Positions 43,671-52,719 of a DNA stretch of 64,000 bases are shown here, in pieces. The DNA comes from SZUA-35 sp965530755 (GTDB lineage Bacteria; Actinomycetota; Acidimicrobiia; Acidimicrobiales; SZUA-35). How positions within the stretch are numbered: position 1 is the first letter of the stretch; each line of letters begins with the position of its first letter. Position numbers and translations under genes: made by a program. The notes under the pieces were generated by a model. That model saw only the letters and a program-made list of their open reading frames with translations, was not told the DNA's origin and made no database searches. Where the stretch lies: the NCBI GenBank assembly GCA_965530755.1, contig CBESNA010000006.1, forward strand, positions 1 through 64,000. Direction: 5' to 3'.

Positions 43671-44633
43671 CTACGAATCGAGTGGCTGCGAATCGACGTC
43701 CGTGGCGAGGGCGTGCTCGGCTCTTCGTGGCAGTCGCTGCCGGAACAGCCCACGGGGAATCGGCGCGCCGCACCGGACCAAGGCAACGTGCCAGTCTGGT
43801 GAGGCCCCCAACGACCAGCGCAGGGCCCTCGTGCTCGTTCGGCCCACCTTGGCTGCGCCGAACGGGACCTCGATCTCGAGTTGGGCGAGCATGTCCGGAG
43901 GAATGGTCGAGAGGGCGGCGTTGAACAACAAGCGATAGCCGAGTCGCACCGGCGGACTCAGCGGCGGTTTGCGCAGAAAGCCCAAGGCTTTGAACTGAGC
44001 CTCCGTCTTGGCCCGATCGGGGTGGTCGACGATCCAGTCAGCGAGAGCCTTCGCAGTTTCAGGAAGCGGTGACGCGCCGAGCAGCGCTCCGATTCGGGTT
44101 TGCTCTGACACGAACTGGTCGGCCTCGGCCACAGTGAGCTTCTTCGGACCGAAGGCCTGATACGCCGAGAGAAAAGAATCCGTCAAGACGTTGTGCACCC
44201 AAGCAGCCATCTCTGGTCGGCTGGCGCTGTAGGGCCGATCGCGCTCTGATGTCCCCGTCACCGGCCGGTGGGCCCGCCGAACAACCTGTACCGCGCTCTC
44301 GACTTCGGGCATCGCCCCATAACTGGTTTCGGTGACGTAGACAGCTGTTCGCGTGAGGCGTCCGAGAGGGTCGTCACGATAGGTCGAGTGCTCCTCGACA
44401 CCAGCAACCACTTCGGGGTGCGCCGATTGAACAACGAGTGCGCGGATCCCGCCGATGAAGACCGAAGCATCGCCGAGCACCCGCCACGAGACCGAGTCGG
44501 GACCGAGGAGTCCGGGATCGCCGGGGTAGTCGAGGGTGTTCTCGAGCGGCGTCGGCCCGTGAGAGAACAATCCGGTCAGTGTGTTGACCACGGCATCTTG
44601 GATGTTTCGTCCAACGTCACCAATGTGTGTCAT
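43671..44633 (-). CDS. DUF2236 (MpaB/rubber-oxygenase-like) protein
   Basis: A 320-residue protein of the oxygenase MpaB/DUF2236 family. The pattern is visible in DSVSWRVLGDASVFIGGIRA, QSAHPEVVAGVEEHS, DPLGRLTRTAVYVTETSYG and AWVHNVLTDSFLSAY; family members such as latex-clearing protein bind haem. The histidines in this fold are retained. The substrate is unknown. The ATG at 44633 was preferred over an upstream start. The large ATPase regulator starts divergently 146 bp away and is a candidate controller. Confidence 0.85.
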   Translation of the reverse strand: MTHIGDVGRNIQDAVVNTLTGLFSHGPTPLENTLDYPGDPGLLGPDSVSWRVLGDASVFIGGIRALVVQSAHPEVVAGVEEHSTYRDDPLGRLTRTAVYVTETSYGAMPEVESAVQVVRRAHRPVTGTSERDRPYSASRPEMAAWVHNVLTDSFLSAYQAFGPKKLTVAEADQFVSEQTRIGALLGASPLPETAKALADWIVDHPDRAKTEAQFKALGFLRKPPLSPPVRLGYRLLFNAALSTIPPDMLAQLEIEVPFGAAKVGRTSTRALRWSLGASPDWHVALVRCGAPIPRGLFRQRLPRRAEHALATDVDSQPLDS

Positions 44634-44778
44634 ATCGCAGTTTTTCACGTGGGAGTTGATCTGCACGGGTCGGGCGGAGGATCCGCCGTGGGATCGATGA
44701 TGAGACAGCGGCTACTGTTCGGGGTGCCGGAGCCCTCGACCTGTCACACTGGTCTCCGATCAACGGTAGGGGACGTGA

Positions 44779-47316
44779 TTGATCTATCAGTTCCATCGTT
44801 GCGAGCTGGATCTGACCAGGGTCATCCTGCGTCGTGACGGTATCGAAGTTCACATCGAGCCGCAGGTCTTCGACTTGCTGGTCTGTCTCGTGGCGCGCCG
44901 CGGCCACGTCGTCCTCAAAGAGGAGATTCTGGACTGCGTGTGGGGCGATCGTTTCGTGAGCGACTCGGCGCTGACAACGCGTATCAAATCCGCTCGTCAG
45001 GCCGTCGGTGACGACGGAAAGCAGCAATCGATCATTCGGACCGTGCACGGCCGCGGCTACGAGTTCGTCGCCGAGGTCACCTCTGCGGAGGGCCCGGAAA
45101 CCGGGGAGCCAGAGCGAGTCGCCGGCCTGACGCCGGCTCGACCCTCCCCGCTGCCTGCAGCGGTGCAGGCCCTCATCGGTCGCAACGACCTCCTGAAGCG
45201 CCTCGTCGAGGAGGTCGCCACCAACCGGCTCATCACGCTGGTCGGTCCCGGGGGAGTCGGGAAGACCGCGGTTGCCTACGAACTCGCGAGGAAAGTCGAA
45301 CAGGAGTATCTCGACGGGATCCACGTGGTCGAGCTCGTGACCGTGGTCGACGAGGAGAGCACGTTCGAAGCATTCGCCACCGCCCTCGACGTGAACACCC
45401 ACCAGCGGACTCCGATCGACGAATCGATCATCGAGATGTTCCGCTCGCGTCATGGCCTCTTGTTGGTGGACAACTGCGAGCACCTGATCGACCCGGTGGC
45501 ATCACTGGTGAGCCGGATCATGAGGGCCGCACCCGGGGTGACGATCATTGCCACCAGCCGAGAGCCTCTCGCCATCGCAGGTGAGCACGTTTGGAAGGTC
45601 GATCCACTCACTGCCGAGATTGCAGGATCACTCAGTCCAGACGAGTTGGCTTCGATCCCCGCCATCGAGTTGTTCGTCGAACGGGCCAGGGCCGCCGATC
45701 CCGGATTCGAGATCAATGAGACGACTGCAGATGCGGTGGCCGAGATCTGTCGCCGACTCGACGGCATACCGCTTGCCATCGAACTCGCCGCCGCCCGCGC
45801 CCGCTCCATCGATGTCAACGAGATCGCCCGTCGGCTCGACGAGCGCTTTCGACTCTTGAAGGCCGTGCGTCGCGCATCCGATCCTCGCCATCAAACACTC
45901 GACGATGCGATCAGCTGGTCCTACCTCCTTCTTCCCGAAGACGAACAACAGGTCTTCGAGTCGTTGGCCGTGTTCGCCGGCCAGTTCGGTCTGGCCGACG
46001 CCGAAGCAGTCTGCGAACACCCCGACATCGTCGACCACCTCACTCGCCTCACGGAGCGGTCGATGTTGGCCGTGCGCCGCCCGACGTCCGGGGGAACGCG
46101 CTACGAACTCCTCGAGACCCTGCGGGAATATGGTCGCAACAAGCTCGACGAGGGCAGACGCGTCGACCTCGTGTCCGCTCATGCCAGACACTTCTTGTCG
46201 CTGGCTCGATCGGTCCGCCTCGATCAGCAGACATCGGACGAGGGCCGAGCGGTTCGGCTGGCTGAAGCATCGTTCGCCGATCTCCGCTCGGCGCAGCGGT
46301 TCGCAGCCCAGATCGGAGACTTCGATTCAGCATTCTCGCTGATCGGTTCGATCCACGAGTACGCCATGCGAACCCTGCGCTACGAGGTCTTCACCTGGGC
46401 GGACGCCACCTCGCTCCTGGCCGCGAACGTCGATCGGCCGGTCGACCCTCTCGTGACTGCGGTTCAGGCGTACGGGGCATGGGTGCGAGGCGAGGTCGAT
46501 CTCGCGCTCGACCTCGCGCTGCGGGCCCGCGAAGCAGAATCGAACGAAGGTGTCGCACCCTCGGGCCTGGTCGAGCGGGTGATCGCAAACGTGCTCTACA
46601 CCACCGGAAAGATCGACGACGGGCTCGTCGAGGGACAGCGACAGATCGACCTGGCGCTCGAATCGGGGAACAACTCACGGCTCGCCCATGCGTGCTACAT
46701 GGGCTCGGTCGCATCGAGCTCGATCGGGGACTACGACGAAGCCAATCGAAAGATCGAGATCGTCCGCCGGGCCGCCCGACTCAGCGGCAGCCCGACCGAT
46801 CTGGCATCGGCCTGGGTCGCCCAGGGGTTTGCTTCACACGACGACGATCACCGTTCGCTCGAAGCGTTCGACAACGCCGACCGATTGGCTCGGTCGGCCG
46901 GGAACCGTTGGATGAGTGGGTTCGCTCGAACCGAGGCCTGCGGTCTGCTGATTCATCGGGGCGACATCGATCAAGGATGTGAGGGCCTCGCCGAGCTCGT
47001 GGAGACCTGGTTCCGAGCAGGCGAGTGGTCACACCAGTGGACGACGTTGACCCGTTGCTTCATTGCGCTCCAGCGCATCGGACGATCAGAACTCGCAGCA
47101 CAGGCACTGGGTGCGGTCGAGGTGCACACCACGGTCGACGCCCCGCCCGTGACCGTTGCGGTCGGCGCGCTGGCTCAAGCAACGCGAGCTGCGTTGATCG
47201 ACGAACTCGGCGAGGTACGGGCGAGTCACGAACGAATGATCGGCGCCTCCTCTCCCGTGGCGGATGTCGTGCACCGAACGAGAAACGCGCTTCTTGGTCG
47301 CCCAGCCTTGTCGTAG
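44779..47316 (+). CDS. winged-helix STAND-ATPase transcriptional regulator
   Basis: An 845-residue regulator. The N-terminus is an OmpR-type winged helix (residues 1-100: FDLLVCLVARRGHVVLKEE, IIRTVHGRGYEFVAEV). An NB-ARC/STAND ATPase follows with Walker A VGPGGVGKTAVAYELA and Walker B LLLVDNCEHLIDP, then DGIPLAIELAAARARSID and a TPR-like helical C-terminus. It has the build of large signal-integrating regulators with ATP-driven activation. No ATG fits: the frame begins with TTG preceded by TAGGGG, since the wing domain is full length from there. It may control the divergent DUF2236/DoxX genes. Confidence 0.88.
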   Translation: MIYQFHRCELDLTRVILRRDGIEVHIEPQVFDLLVCLVARRGHVVLKEEILDCVWGDRFVSDSALTTRIKSARQAVGDDGKQQSIIRTVHGRGYEFVAEVTSAEGPETGEPERVAGLTPARPSPLPAAVQALIGRNDLLKRLVEEVATNRLITLVGPGGVGKTAVAYELARKVEQEYLDGIHVVELVTVVDEESTFEAFATALDVNTHQRTPIDESIIEMFRSRHGLLLVDNCEHLIDPVASLVSRIMRAAPGVTIIATSREPLAIAGEHVWKVDPLTAEIAGSLSPDELASIPAIELFVERARAADPGFEINETTADAVAEICRRLDGIPLAIELAAARARSIDVNEIARRLDERFRLLKAVRRASDPRHQTLDDAISWSYLLLPEDEQQVFESLAVFAGQFGLADAEAVCEHPDIVDHLTRLTERSMLAVRRPTSGGTRYELLETLREYGRNKLDEGRRVDLVSAHARHFLSLARSVRLDQQTSDEGRAVRLAEASFADLRSAQRFAAQIGDFDSAFSLIGSIHEYAMRTLRYEVFTWADATSLLAANVDRPVDPLVTAVQAYGAWVRGEVDLALDLALRAREAESNEGVAPSGLVERVIANVLYTTGKIDDGLVEGQRQIDLALESGNNSRLAHACYMGSVASSSIGDYDEANRKIEIVRRAARLSGSPTDLASAWVAQGFASHDDDHRSLEAFDNADRLARSAGNRWMSGFARTEACGLLIHRGDIDQGCEGLAELVETWFRAGEWSHQWTTLTRCFIALQRIGRSELAAQALGAVEVHTTVDAPPVTVAVGALAQATRAALIDELGEVRASHERMIGASSPVADVVHRTRNALLGRPALS

Positions 47317-47337
47317 ACGGGATCGCCGCACGACGGG

Positions 47338-48573
47338 TCATGCAGCGGACCGCACGTCGTCGAGGTGGGAATGGAGTGCTTGCGTGAGTTCGGTCGCGTC
47401 TGGTCCGACGCCATCGATGAAGCTCGACTTCCTTCGGCGCAGGAACGTTTGTCCGATGAGGTAGAGCCCCGGAAGCTCGCACACGCCACCGTCGTGTGCG
47501 ATCCGACCTCGCTGGTCGAAGGCGGCAGAGTCGAGCCATGGGTAAGTCGCTCGATAGCCAGTGGCCCAGACGACTGACGTGAAACGATCAATCGGCAACT
47601 CGGTCGCCATGTCGGCGATGGTGGTTCGCTGCGGCCGTGTCGCTCCGGGAAGCTGATCAGCAAGGCCGCGGTCCACGACGAACTCGTCGATGCGGTCGAG
47701 AAGGCGGTTCTGTTTGAGATCGGCATTGGCGATGAGATGTCCGGTCGAACCCGAGAACTGCGCCCGTTTCCCGGACATCTGCATGAACTTGCCGACCATG
47801 CCGATGCCGGCCCGGTGGAGTGCGTTGAGGTCGAGGGTGCGATGTTCGGGGCTTCCGATGAGCTGCAACGAAGGGAGTCGTCTGGCCCTCGTGAGATCCT
47901 CGACTTCGTCGTGGCGTTCGTCGAGTTGACCGATGGCATCCATCCACCAGTGGATGTCGCGCCCGCGATAATGGCGCGGCAGCCGGACGTGGTCGCCGAC
48001 AGCCAGCGTCACCGGTCGGCCACTGCGCTGCAGCTCGTCGGCGATCTGTGCACCCGAAGCTGAGGCTCCGACGACCAACACCTCACCCTGGTCGAGCTGG
48101 TCAGGATTCCGGTACCGCAGTGCGTCGATCTGCCTGAGACCCGACGGTAGGTCACCGGAAACCAGCGGGATACGCGGCTCGCTCGAAGCCCCCGTTGCGA
48201 TGACAACAGCGAAGCAGTGCCACTTTCCGCGATCGGTCACGACGTCGAATCCGGAAGCGGTCGCCCGCACCTGTTCCACCGTCGTGTCCGTCTGGACCGG
48301 CGCTGCGATCGTCGCCCGATAGTCGTCGAGGAACTCGACCACCTGGTTCTTGGTCATGAAGCCGTCAGGGTCATCGCCGTCGTACTGACATCCCGGCAAT
48401 CGACTCATCCAGTTCGGCGTCAGCAGGCGAAGCGAGTCCCACCGCTCGCTCCGCCACGAGTTCGCGACGGCGCCCCGTTCCAGGACTACGTGATCGATCG
48501 ATCGATCCGACAGGCACCGACTCATCGCCAGTCCTGCTTGACCCCCACCGATGACCACCACAGGTATACGCAT
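47338..48573 (-). CDS. flavin-dependent monooxygenase/oxidoreductase (CzcO-like)
   Basis: A 411-residue FAD/NADPH enzyme. It starts with VVVIGGGQAGLAMSRCLSD (FAD site) and LERGAVANSWRSERWDSLRL, has a second Rossmann motif LVVGASASGAQIADEL for NADPH and the VVWATGYRATYPWLD segment typical of flavin monooxygenases. Near relatives are called CzcO-like or YUCCA-like; the substrate is not known. It lies 26 bp after the OsmC-family gene on the same strand. Confidence 0.9.
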   Translation of the reverse strand: MRIPVVVIGGGQAGLAMSRCLSDRSIDHVVLERGAVANSWRSERWDSLRLLTPNWMSRLPGCQYDGDDPDGFMTKNQVVEFLDDYRATIAAPVQTDTTVEQVRATASGFDVVTDRGKWHCFAVVIATGASSEPRIPLVSGDLPSGLRQIDALRYRNPDQLDQGEVLVVGASASGAQIADELQRSGRPVTLAVGDHVRLPRHYRGRDIHWWMDAIGQLDERHDEVEDLTRARRLPSLQLIGSPEHRTLDLNALHRAGIGMVGKFMQMSGKRAQFSGSTGHLIANADLKQNRLLDRIDEFVVDRGLADQLPGATRPQRTTIADMATELPIDRFTSVVWATGYRATYPWLDSAAFDQRGRIAHDGGVCELPGLYLIGQTFLRRRKSSFIDGVGPDATELTQALHSHLDDVRSAA

Positions 48574-48599
48574 CGGATGTGCTCCGTCCCGCCGACCGC

Positions 48600-49163
48600 T
48601 CAACCCAGTCCGACCGTGATGGCGGTCGGATTGGAGAGAATGTCGAAGACGGGCGAGCGCTTTTGCGACTGAGCGACGATGGCTTCGATGTCGGCCTCTG
48701 AAGCGTCTGCATCGATGGCGAACGTGACCTTGACACCGCCGAATCCGTTGCGGACGTCGCCGTCGATTCCCATCATTCCCTGCAAGTCCATGTCGCCCTC
48801 GAGCGTCGCAGTGACGGATCGCAGTTGGATGTTGCGGTTGGAGGCGACCGTTGCGACGCCCGCTGTGAGGCACGAGGCCAGAGCAGCAAGCACCACCTCG
48901 GTCGGTGTCACCCCGTTGTCCTCCGATGCGAAGATCTCCGGATGGTCGGCATCGATGGTGTACTGCTGGCGATGCGTGTGCTCCTGGGTCAAGCCGGAGA
49001 AGTCATTGAAGGTGGTGCGGGTGTGTGTTCCCTTCACCCAGTCGCATGTTGCTCGGAACTGGAACTTGGCCAGTTCCGGAGCGTCGGTCAGATGTTGGCG
49101 TGCCCCGAGCAACGCCTCGATGTTGACGCCGTTGTCGACAGTTGGGGATTCGGTGCTCGTCAT
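48600..49163 (-). CDS. OsmC/Ohr-family protein
   Basis: A 187-residue OsmC-fold protein. The middle segment GVTPTEVVLAALASCLTAGV carries the resolving or peroxidatic cysteine of the family, and a second cysteine lies at FRATCDW. The strand KVTFAIDADASEADIEAIV and the ending SPVFDILSNPT are typical. OsmC and Ohr proteins reduce organic hydroperoxides via two cysteines and a lipoylated partner. It precedes the CzcO-like flavoprotein gene by 26 bp, which suggests a shared oxidative or detoxifying role. Confidence 0.92.
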   Translation of the reverse strand: MTSTESPTVDNGVNIEALLGARQHLTDAPELAKFQFRATCDWVKGTHTRTTFNDFSGLTQEHTHRQQYTIDADHPEIFASEDNGVTPTEVVLAALASCLTAGVATVASNRNIQLRSVTATLEGDMDLQGMMGIDGDVRNGFGGVKVTFAIDADASEADIEAIVAQSQKRSPVFDILSNPTAITVGLG

Positions 49164-49343
49164 CTTGCTTGTCTCCTGGATCGTTCCCGTTTCGGGAGGT
49201 TGCGTTCTGCAACGCTCCTCAGCATCGAGCACGACGTCCGACAAGTCATGAAGACGAGTTGGCAACCGCCTGAACCTCGGGAACGGGCCGATCTCCATCT
49301 GAAGTTCATGACTTCAGGAGTCGGCGGGTGGAGGGTTGGTGTC

Positions 49344-50177
49344 ATGACTTCTGCAACGAGCCGGGCCGCCGATCGCGTGACCGACGAATCGGCGCCCCAT
49401 GACTGGAAGGCGGCTGGCGAGGCCTGGGGTCATGCCGCGAACGACTGGTCGTGTTTGTACGAGCATTACGCACTGGACGTCATCGTCGCCATGTTCGACA
49501 AGGTCGACGTCGGGCCTGGCCGGTCGCTCGTCGACATCGCCTGCGGGTCGGGTCTGGCCGTGCGCCTGGCCGACGCCATGGGCTCCTCGGTCGCCGGGAT
49601 CGACGCCGCATCCGACCTCGTGGCCATCGCTCGGTCTCGCTCGCCTCGCGCCGACCTTCAGTTGGGGTCCATGTTCGACCTGCCATGGGGGGACTCGACA
49701 TTCGATGCTGCCGTTTCGGTCAACGGCATCTGGGGTGGTTGTGAAGCAGCTCTCGACGAAGTCTTTCGCGTCCTCCGGCCGGGGGGAACACTGGGGATCA
49801 GCTTCTGGGGTGACGGTCAACCGAACGATCTCCGCAACGTCTTCAAGACATTCGCTCGCAACGCACCCCAGCAGCACTTCGGGTCGATGGTGAAGCTGAA
49901 CAACATCGCAAGACCGGGGACAGCCGAGCACATGCTCGAGGCCAGCGGTTTCAAGGTGATCGAGCGCGGCCACCGAGTCTCGATCATCGAGTGGCCGGAC
50001 GCCGACATCGCGTGGCGTGCGATGGCGAGCCTCGGTCCCGCAGTGCCGGCTCTTCGCAGCGGGGACGTCGCAGCGATCCAGCGCGAGGTGCTCGCTGCCC
50101 TCGAGTCGTGTCTCGACGACCGAGGTATGTACCGATTCCGCAACGATCATCAGTTCGTGATCGCTCGCAAGCCATGA
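49344..50177 (+). CDS. class I SAM-dependent methyltransferase
   Basis: A 277-residue methyltransferase with motif I LVDIACGSGLAVRLAD, the acidic motif II segment VAGIDAASDL, LGSMFDLPWGDSTFDAAVSV and the post-motif LDEVFRVLRPGGTLGISFW. It resembles the UbiE/SAM-11 group acting on small molecules. The ATG at 49344 follows GGAGGG by about ten bases; an in-frame ATG at 49308 is possible. It is the first of three closely spaced genes with a GlnQ-like ATPase and an MFS exporter. Confidence 0.9.
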   Translation: MTSATSRAADRVTDESAPHDWKAAGEAWGHAANDWSCLYEHYALDVIVAMFDKVDVGPGRSLVDIACGSGLAVRLADAMGSSVAGIDAASDLVAIARSRSPRADLQLGSMFDLPWGDSTFDAAVSVNGIWGGCEAALDEVFRVLRPGGTLGISFWGDGQPNDLRNVFKTFARNAPQQHFGSMVKLNNIARPGTAEHMLEASGFKVIERGHRVSIIEWPDADIAWRAMASLGPAVPALRSGDVAAIQREVLAALESCLDDRGMYRFRNDHQFVIARKP

Positions 50178-50213
50178 CCGACACGGGCCCCCGAGTTCGC
50201 GCGATACTGGCTC

Positions 50214-51089
50214 ATGGCGATGCTGGACCGCTACCGGACGTCCGCTGGGCGAGTGCCGAGCGAAGACTCGGTGCTTCGCGATGTCGAGTTCATCGAGCCG
50301 ACCCGCGGGCTGCTTCCGGAGCCGGAGGTCCTCGAGGAGGTCGACCCGTCTGCAATCGAGTTGCATCACGTCTCTACCTTCTACGGTCAGTTCTGCGCCC
50401 TGGACGATGTGAGCATGGTGGTCGAGCCGGGTCAGGTCGTCGGAGTCATCGGGCCATCCGGTTCCGGCAAGTCAACGCTGATTCGAACCATCAATCAGTT
50501 GCATCCCCAGAGCCTGGGCCAGGTGAAAGTCTTCGGAGTCGAGGCCACCGACAATCAGTACGACCTGAGAGTGCTGCGCCAAACGGTCGGCATGGTCTTC
50601 CAGAACTTCAACCTCTTCCCCCAGTTCTCCGTTCTGACGAATGTGACTGTCGCCCTCCGTCTCGTGAGGAGCCTCAATGCAGACGAGGCCAAGGAACTGG
50701 CCATGGCCGCCCTGCAACGAGTCTCGATGACCCGCCACGCGGCGAAGCGGCCGGACGAGCTCTCGGGCGGAGAGCAGCAGCGTGTAGCCATTGCCAGGGC
50801 GATCGCGGCCGAGCCCAGCATCCTCCTGCTCGATGAACCAACAGCCTCTATCGATCCCGAACTGACAAAAGGCGTGATGAGGATTGTCACCGAAATCGCG
50901 GCGACCGACGTGACAGTGGTGGCCGTGACACACGAGATGGGATTCGTCGGTGGGATAGCCGACCACGTGGTCGTGCTCAATGGCGGCAAGATCGTCGAGG
51001 AGGGCCCGCCTGCGGACGTGCTGCACTCCCCGAACCACGAACGCACGCAGCGATTCCTTGCCGATCTTCGTTACAGCGGCACGCGATGA
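50214..51089 (+). CDS. GlnQ-like ABC ATPase without adjacent permease
   Basis: A 291-residue ATPase of the polar-amino-acid importer class. A unique N-terminal extension of about 45 residues precedes Walker A GVIGPSGSGKSTLIRTI; then come QTVGMVFQNFNLFPQFSVL (Q-loop), LSGGEQQRVAIARA (signature) and ILLLDEPTASIDPE (Walker B) and switch His in THEMGFV. The signature and Q-loop match GlnQ. No permease or binding-protein gene is nearby, so it is an orphan. It sits 36 bp after a methyltransferase gene and 46 bp before an MFS exporter gene. Confidence 0.88.
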   Translation: MAMLDRYRTSAGRVPSEDSVLRDVEFIEPTRGLLPEPEVLEEVDPSAIELHHVSTFYGQFCALDDVSMVVEPGQVVGVIGPSGSGKSTLIRTINQLHPQSLGQVKVFGVEATDNQYDLRVLRQTVGMVFQNFNLFPQFSVLTNVTVALRLVRSLNADEAKELAMAALQRVSMTRHAAKRPDELSGGEQQRVAIARAIAAEPSILLLDEPTASIDPELTKGVMRIVTEIAATDVTVVAVTHEMGFVGGIADHVVVLNGGKIVEEGPPADVLHSPNHERTQRFLADLRYSGTR

Positions 51090-51135
51090 GTCGTCGTCTC
51101 CTAGTGTCGGGGCGCCGATGTCATCGAGGAGACGC

Positions 51136-52719
51136 ATGGCCGATCAGCATCAACTCGACCCTCACCTGGGGCCCGAGGGCCAGGGGCACCCTCGACGCCG
51201 TCTGATCCTGGGGATCATGTGCCTCTGCTTGGTACTGATCGTTGCCGCCGTCAGCTCGCTGAACGTCGCCATTCCGACCATCGTCCGCGAGCTCGACCCG
51301 AGCTCGACCGAGCAGCTCTGGATCATCGATGCCTACGCCCTGGTCTTCGCCGGTCTGCTTCTGTTGTGCGGCGCGCTCGGTGACCGCTACGGACGACGCC
51401 ACGCCCTGATCGTCGGGCTCATCATCTTCGCTGGGGCATCCATGCTCGCGGCGTACGCCGACAACCCGACCCAGCTCATCGCCTCTCGGGGCGTCATGGG
51501 CATCGGTGCAGCCCTGATCATGCCGGCCACGCTGTCGACCCTCACCGTGGTCTTCGCCCCCCAGGACCGGGCAAAGGCAATCGCGGTGTGGGCCGGTTTC
51601 GCCGGCGCCGGAGGGGCTATTGGTCCGGTGGCAAGCGGTTTGCTGCTCGAGCGCTTCTGGTGGGGCTCGGTGTTCTTCATCGCCGTGCCGATCGCCGCCT
51701 TGGCTCTCGTGGCCATCATCGCCATCGTTCCGAACTCCTCCGAGCAGATCCGCCACCGGCTCGACCTCGGCGGGGCCGTCATTTCGATCGTGGCCCTCGT
51801 CGGCATCGTCTTCGGGATCATCGAAGGGCCAGAGATCGGTTGGCTCGATCCGGTGACCCTGGTGTCGTTTGCCGTCGGCGCAGGGGCCGTCGTGGCCTAC
51901 GTCGCCTGGGAGCGGAGGATGGAGCATCCCCTGCTCGATCCCGACTTCTTCCGGATCCCTCGCTTCGGCCTCGGGAGTCTCACGATCACCGTCGCCTTCC
52001 TCACGATGTTCGGCATGTTCTTCCTCATGACGCTCTACCTGCAGTTCGTGCGCGGTTTCTCGCCGCTCGGGGCTGCGGTCCGGTTGCTCCCGTTCTCCGT
52101 CGTCATGATCGCCATCGCCCCCCGCAGCCCGCTCCTCACCGCGAAGTTCGGTACCCGTCGGGTGGTGGCCGGCGGCTTCCTCATCCAGGCAGTGGGCTTC
52201 GCCATCTGCACACTGCTCGACGTCGAAAGCGGCTACTGGCTCCTGCTGCTGGCGGTGGTGCCAATGGCGGCCGGCATGGCTCTGCTGATGCCGCCGACGA
52301 CCAACGCCATCGTCACCTCGCTTCCACAGGACAAGGCAGGCGTCGCCTCGGCGGTCAACGACACGACTCGGGAGGTCGGTGGGGCGGTCGGTATTGCTCT
52401 GCTCGGCACGCTGGTGACCGTGGCCTACCAGGCCGGCATGGCCGACTCGACCGGTGGGCTGGCTCCGCCGCTGGCCGAACTGGCCGAGGACTCGATCGGT
52501 GGGGCGTTCCAGGTGGCCGGCCAAGTGGAGCCGTCGGTCGCCGGACCGCTGCTCGCCGCAGCCCGCGACGCCTTCGTCGACGGCCAGCGGCTCGGCTTCG
52601 GCGTCGCGGCTGGTTTGGGCGTGGTGATGGCGCTGATCATTACCCGCTTCTACCCCCACGACGAGCTGGATACCGGACGCGTCGCTGCCTCGGTGGCGAC
52701 GGAGGCGTCCCGTTCGTGA
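51136..52719 (+). CDS. MFS transporter, DHA2 (EmrB/QacA-like)
   Basis: A 527-residue multidrug-type major facilitator with about 14 membrane helices. It has motif A LCGALGDRYGRRHALIVG, AGAGGAIGPVASGLLLE (motif C-like) and the DHA2-typical VNDTTREVGGAVGIALLG. The family exports drugs, antiseptics or secondary metabolites with protons. It is the third gene of the methyltransferase/ATPase unit. Its last 80 bases overlap the 3' end of the converging MFS gene. Confidence 0.92.
   Translation: MADQHQLDPHLGPEGQGHPRRRLILGIMCLCLVLIVAAVSSLNVAIPTIVRELDPSSTEQLWIIDAYALVFAGLLLLCGALGDRYGRRHALIVGLIIFAGASMLAAYADNPTQLIASRGVMGIGAALIMPATLSTLTVVFAPQDRAKAIAVWAGFAGAGGAIGPVASGLLLERFWWGSVFFIAVPIAALALVAIIAIVPNSSEQIRHRLDLGGAVISIVALVGIVFGIIEGPEIGWLDPVTLVSFAVGAGAVVAYVAWERRMEHPLLDPDFFRIPRFGLGSLTITVAFLTMFGMFFLMTLYLQFVRGFSPLGAAVRLLPFSVVMIAIAPRSPLLTAKFGTRRVVAGGFLIQAVGFAICTLLDVESGYWLLLLAVVPMAAGMALLMPPTTNAIVTSLPQDKAGVASAVNDTTREVGGAVGIALLGTLVTVAYQAGMADSTGGLAPPLAELAEDSIGGAFQVAGQVEPSVAGPLLAAARDAFVDGQRLGFGVAAGLGVVMALIITRFYPHDELDTGRVAASVATEASRS

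Noticed and set aside
51121..52659. A 512-codon minus-strand frame over the DHA2 exporter gene
   Set aside because: It is Gly/Asp/His-rich antisense of a transporter with clear motifs.
52640..52719. Possibility that one of the two overlapping MFS genes has a mis-assigned end
   Set aside because: Both proteins keep membrane segments up to their last 30 residues and both stops are in frame with the conserved parts, so the 80-bp overlap is accepted as real.
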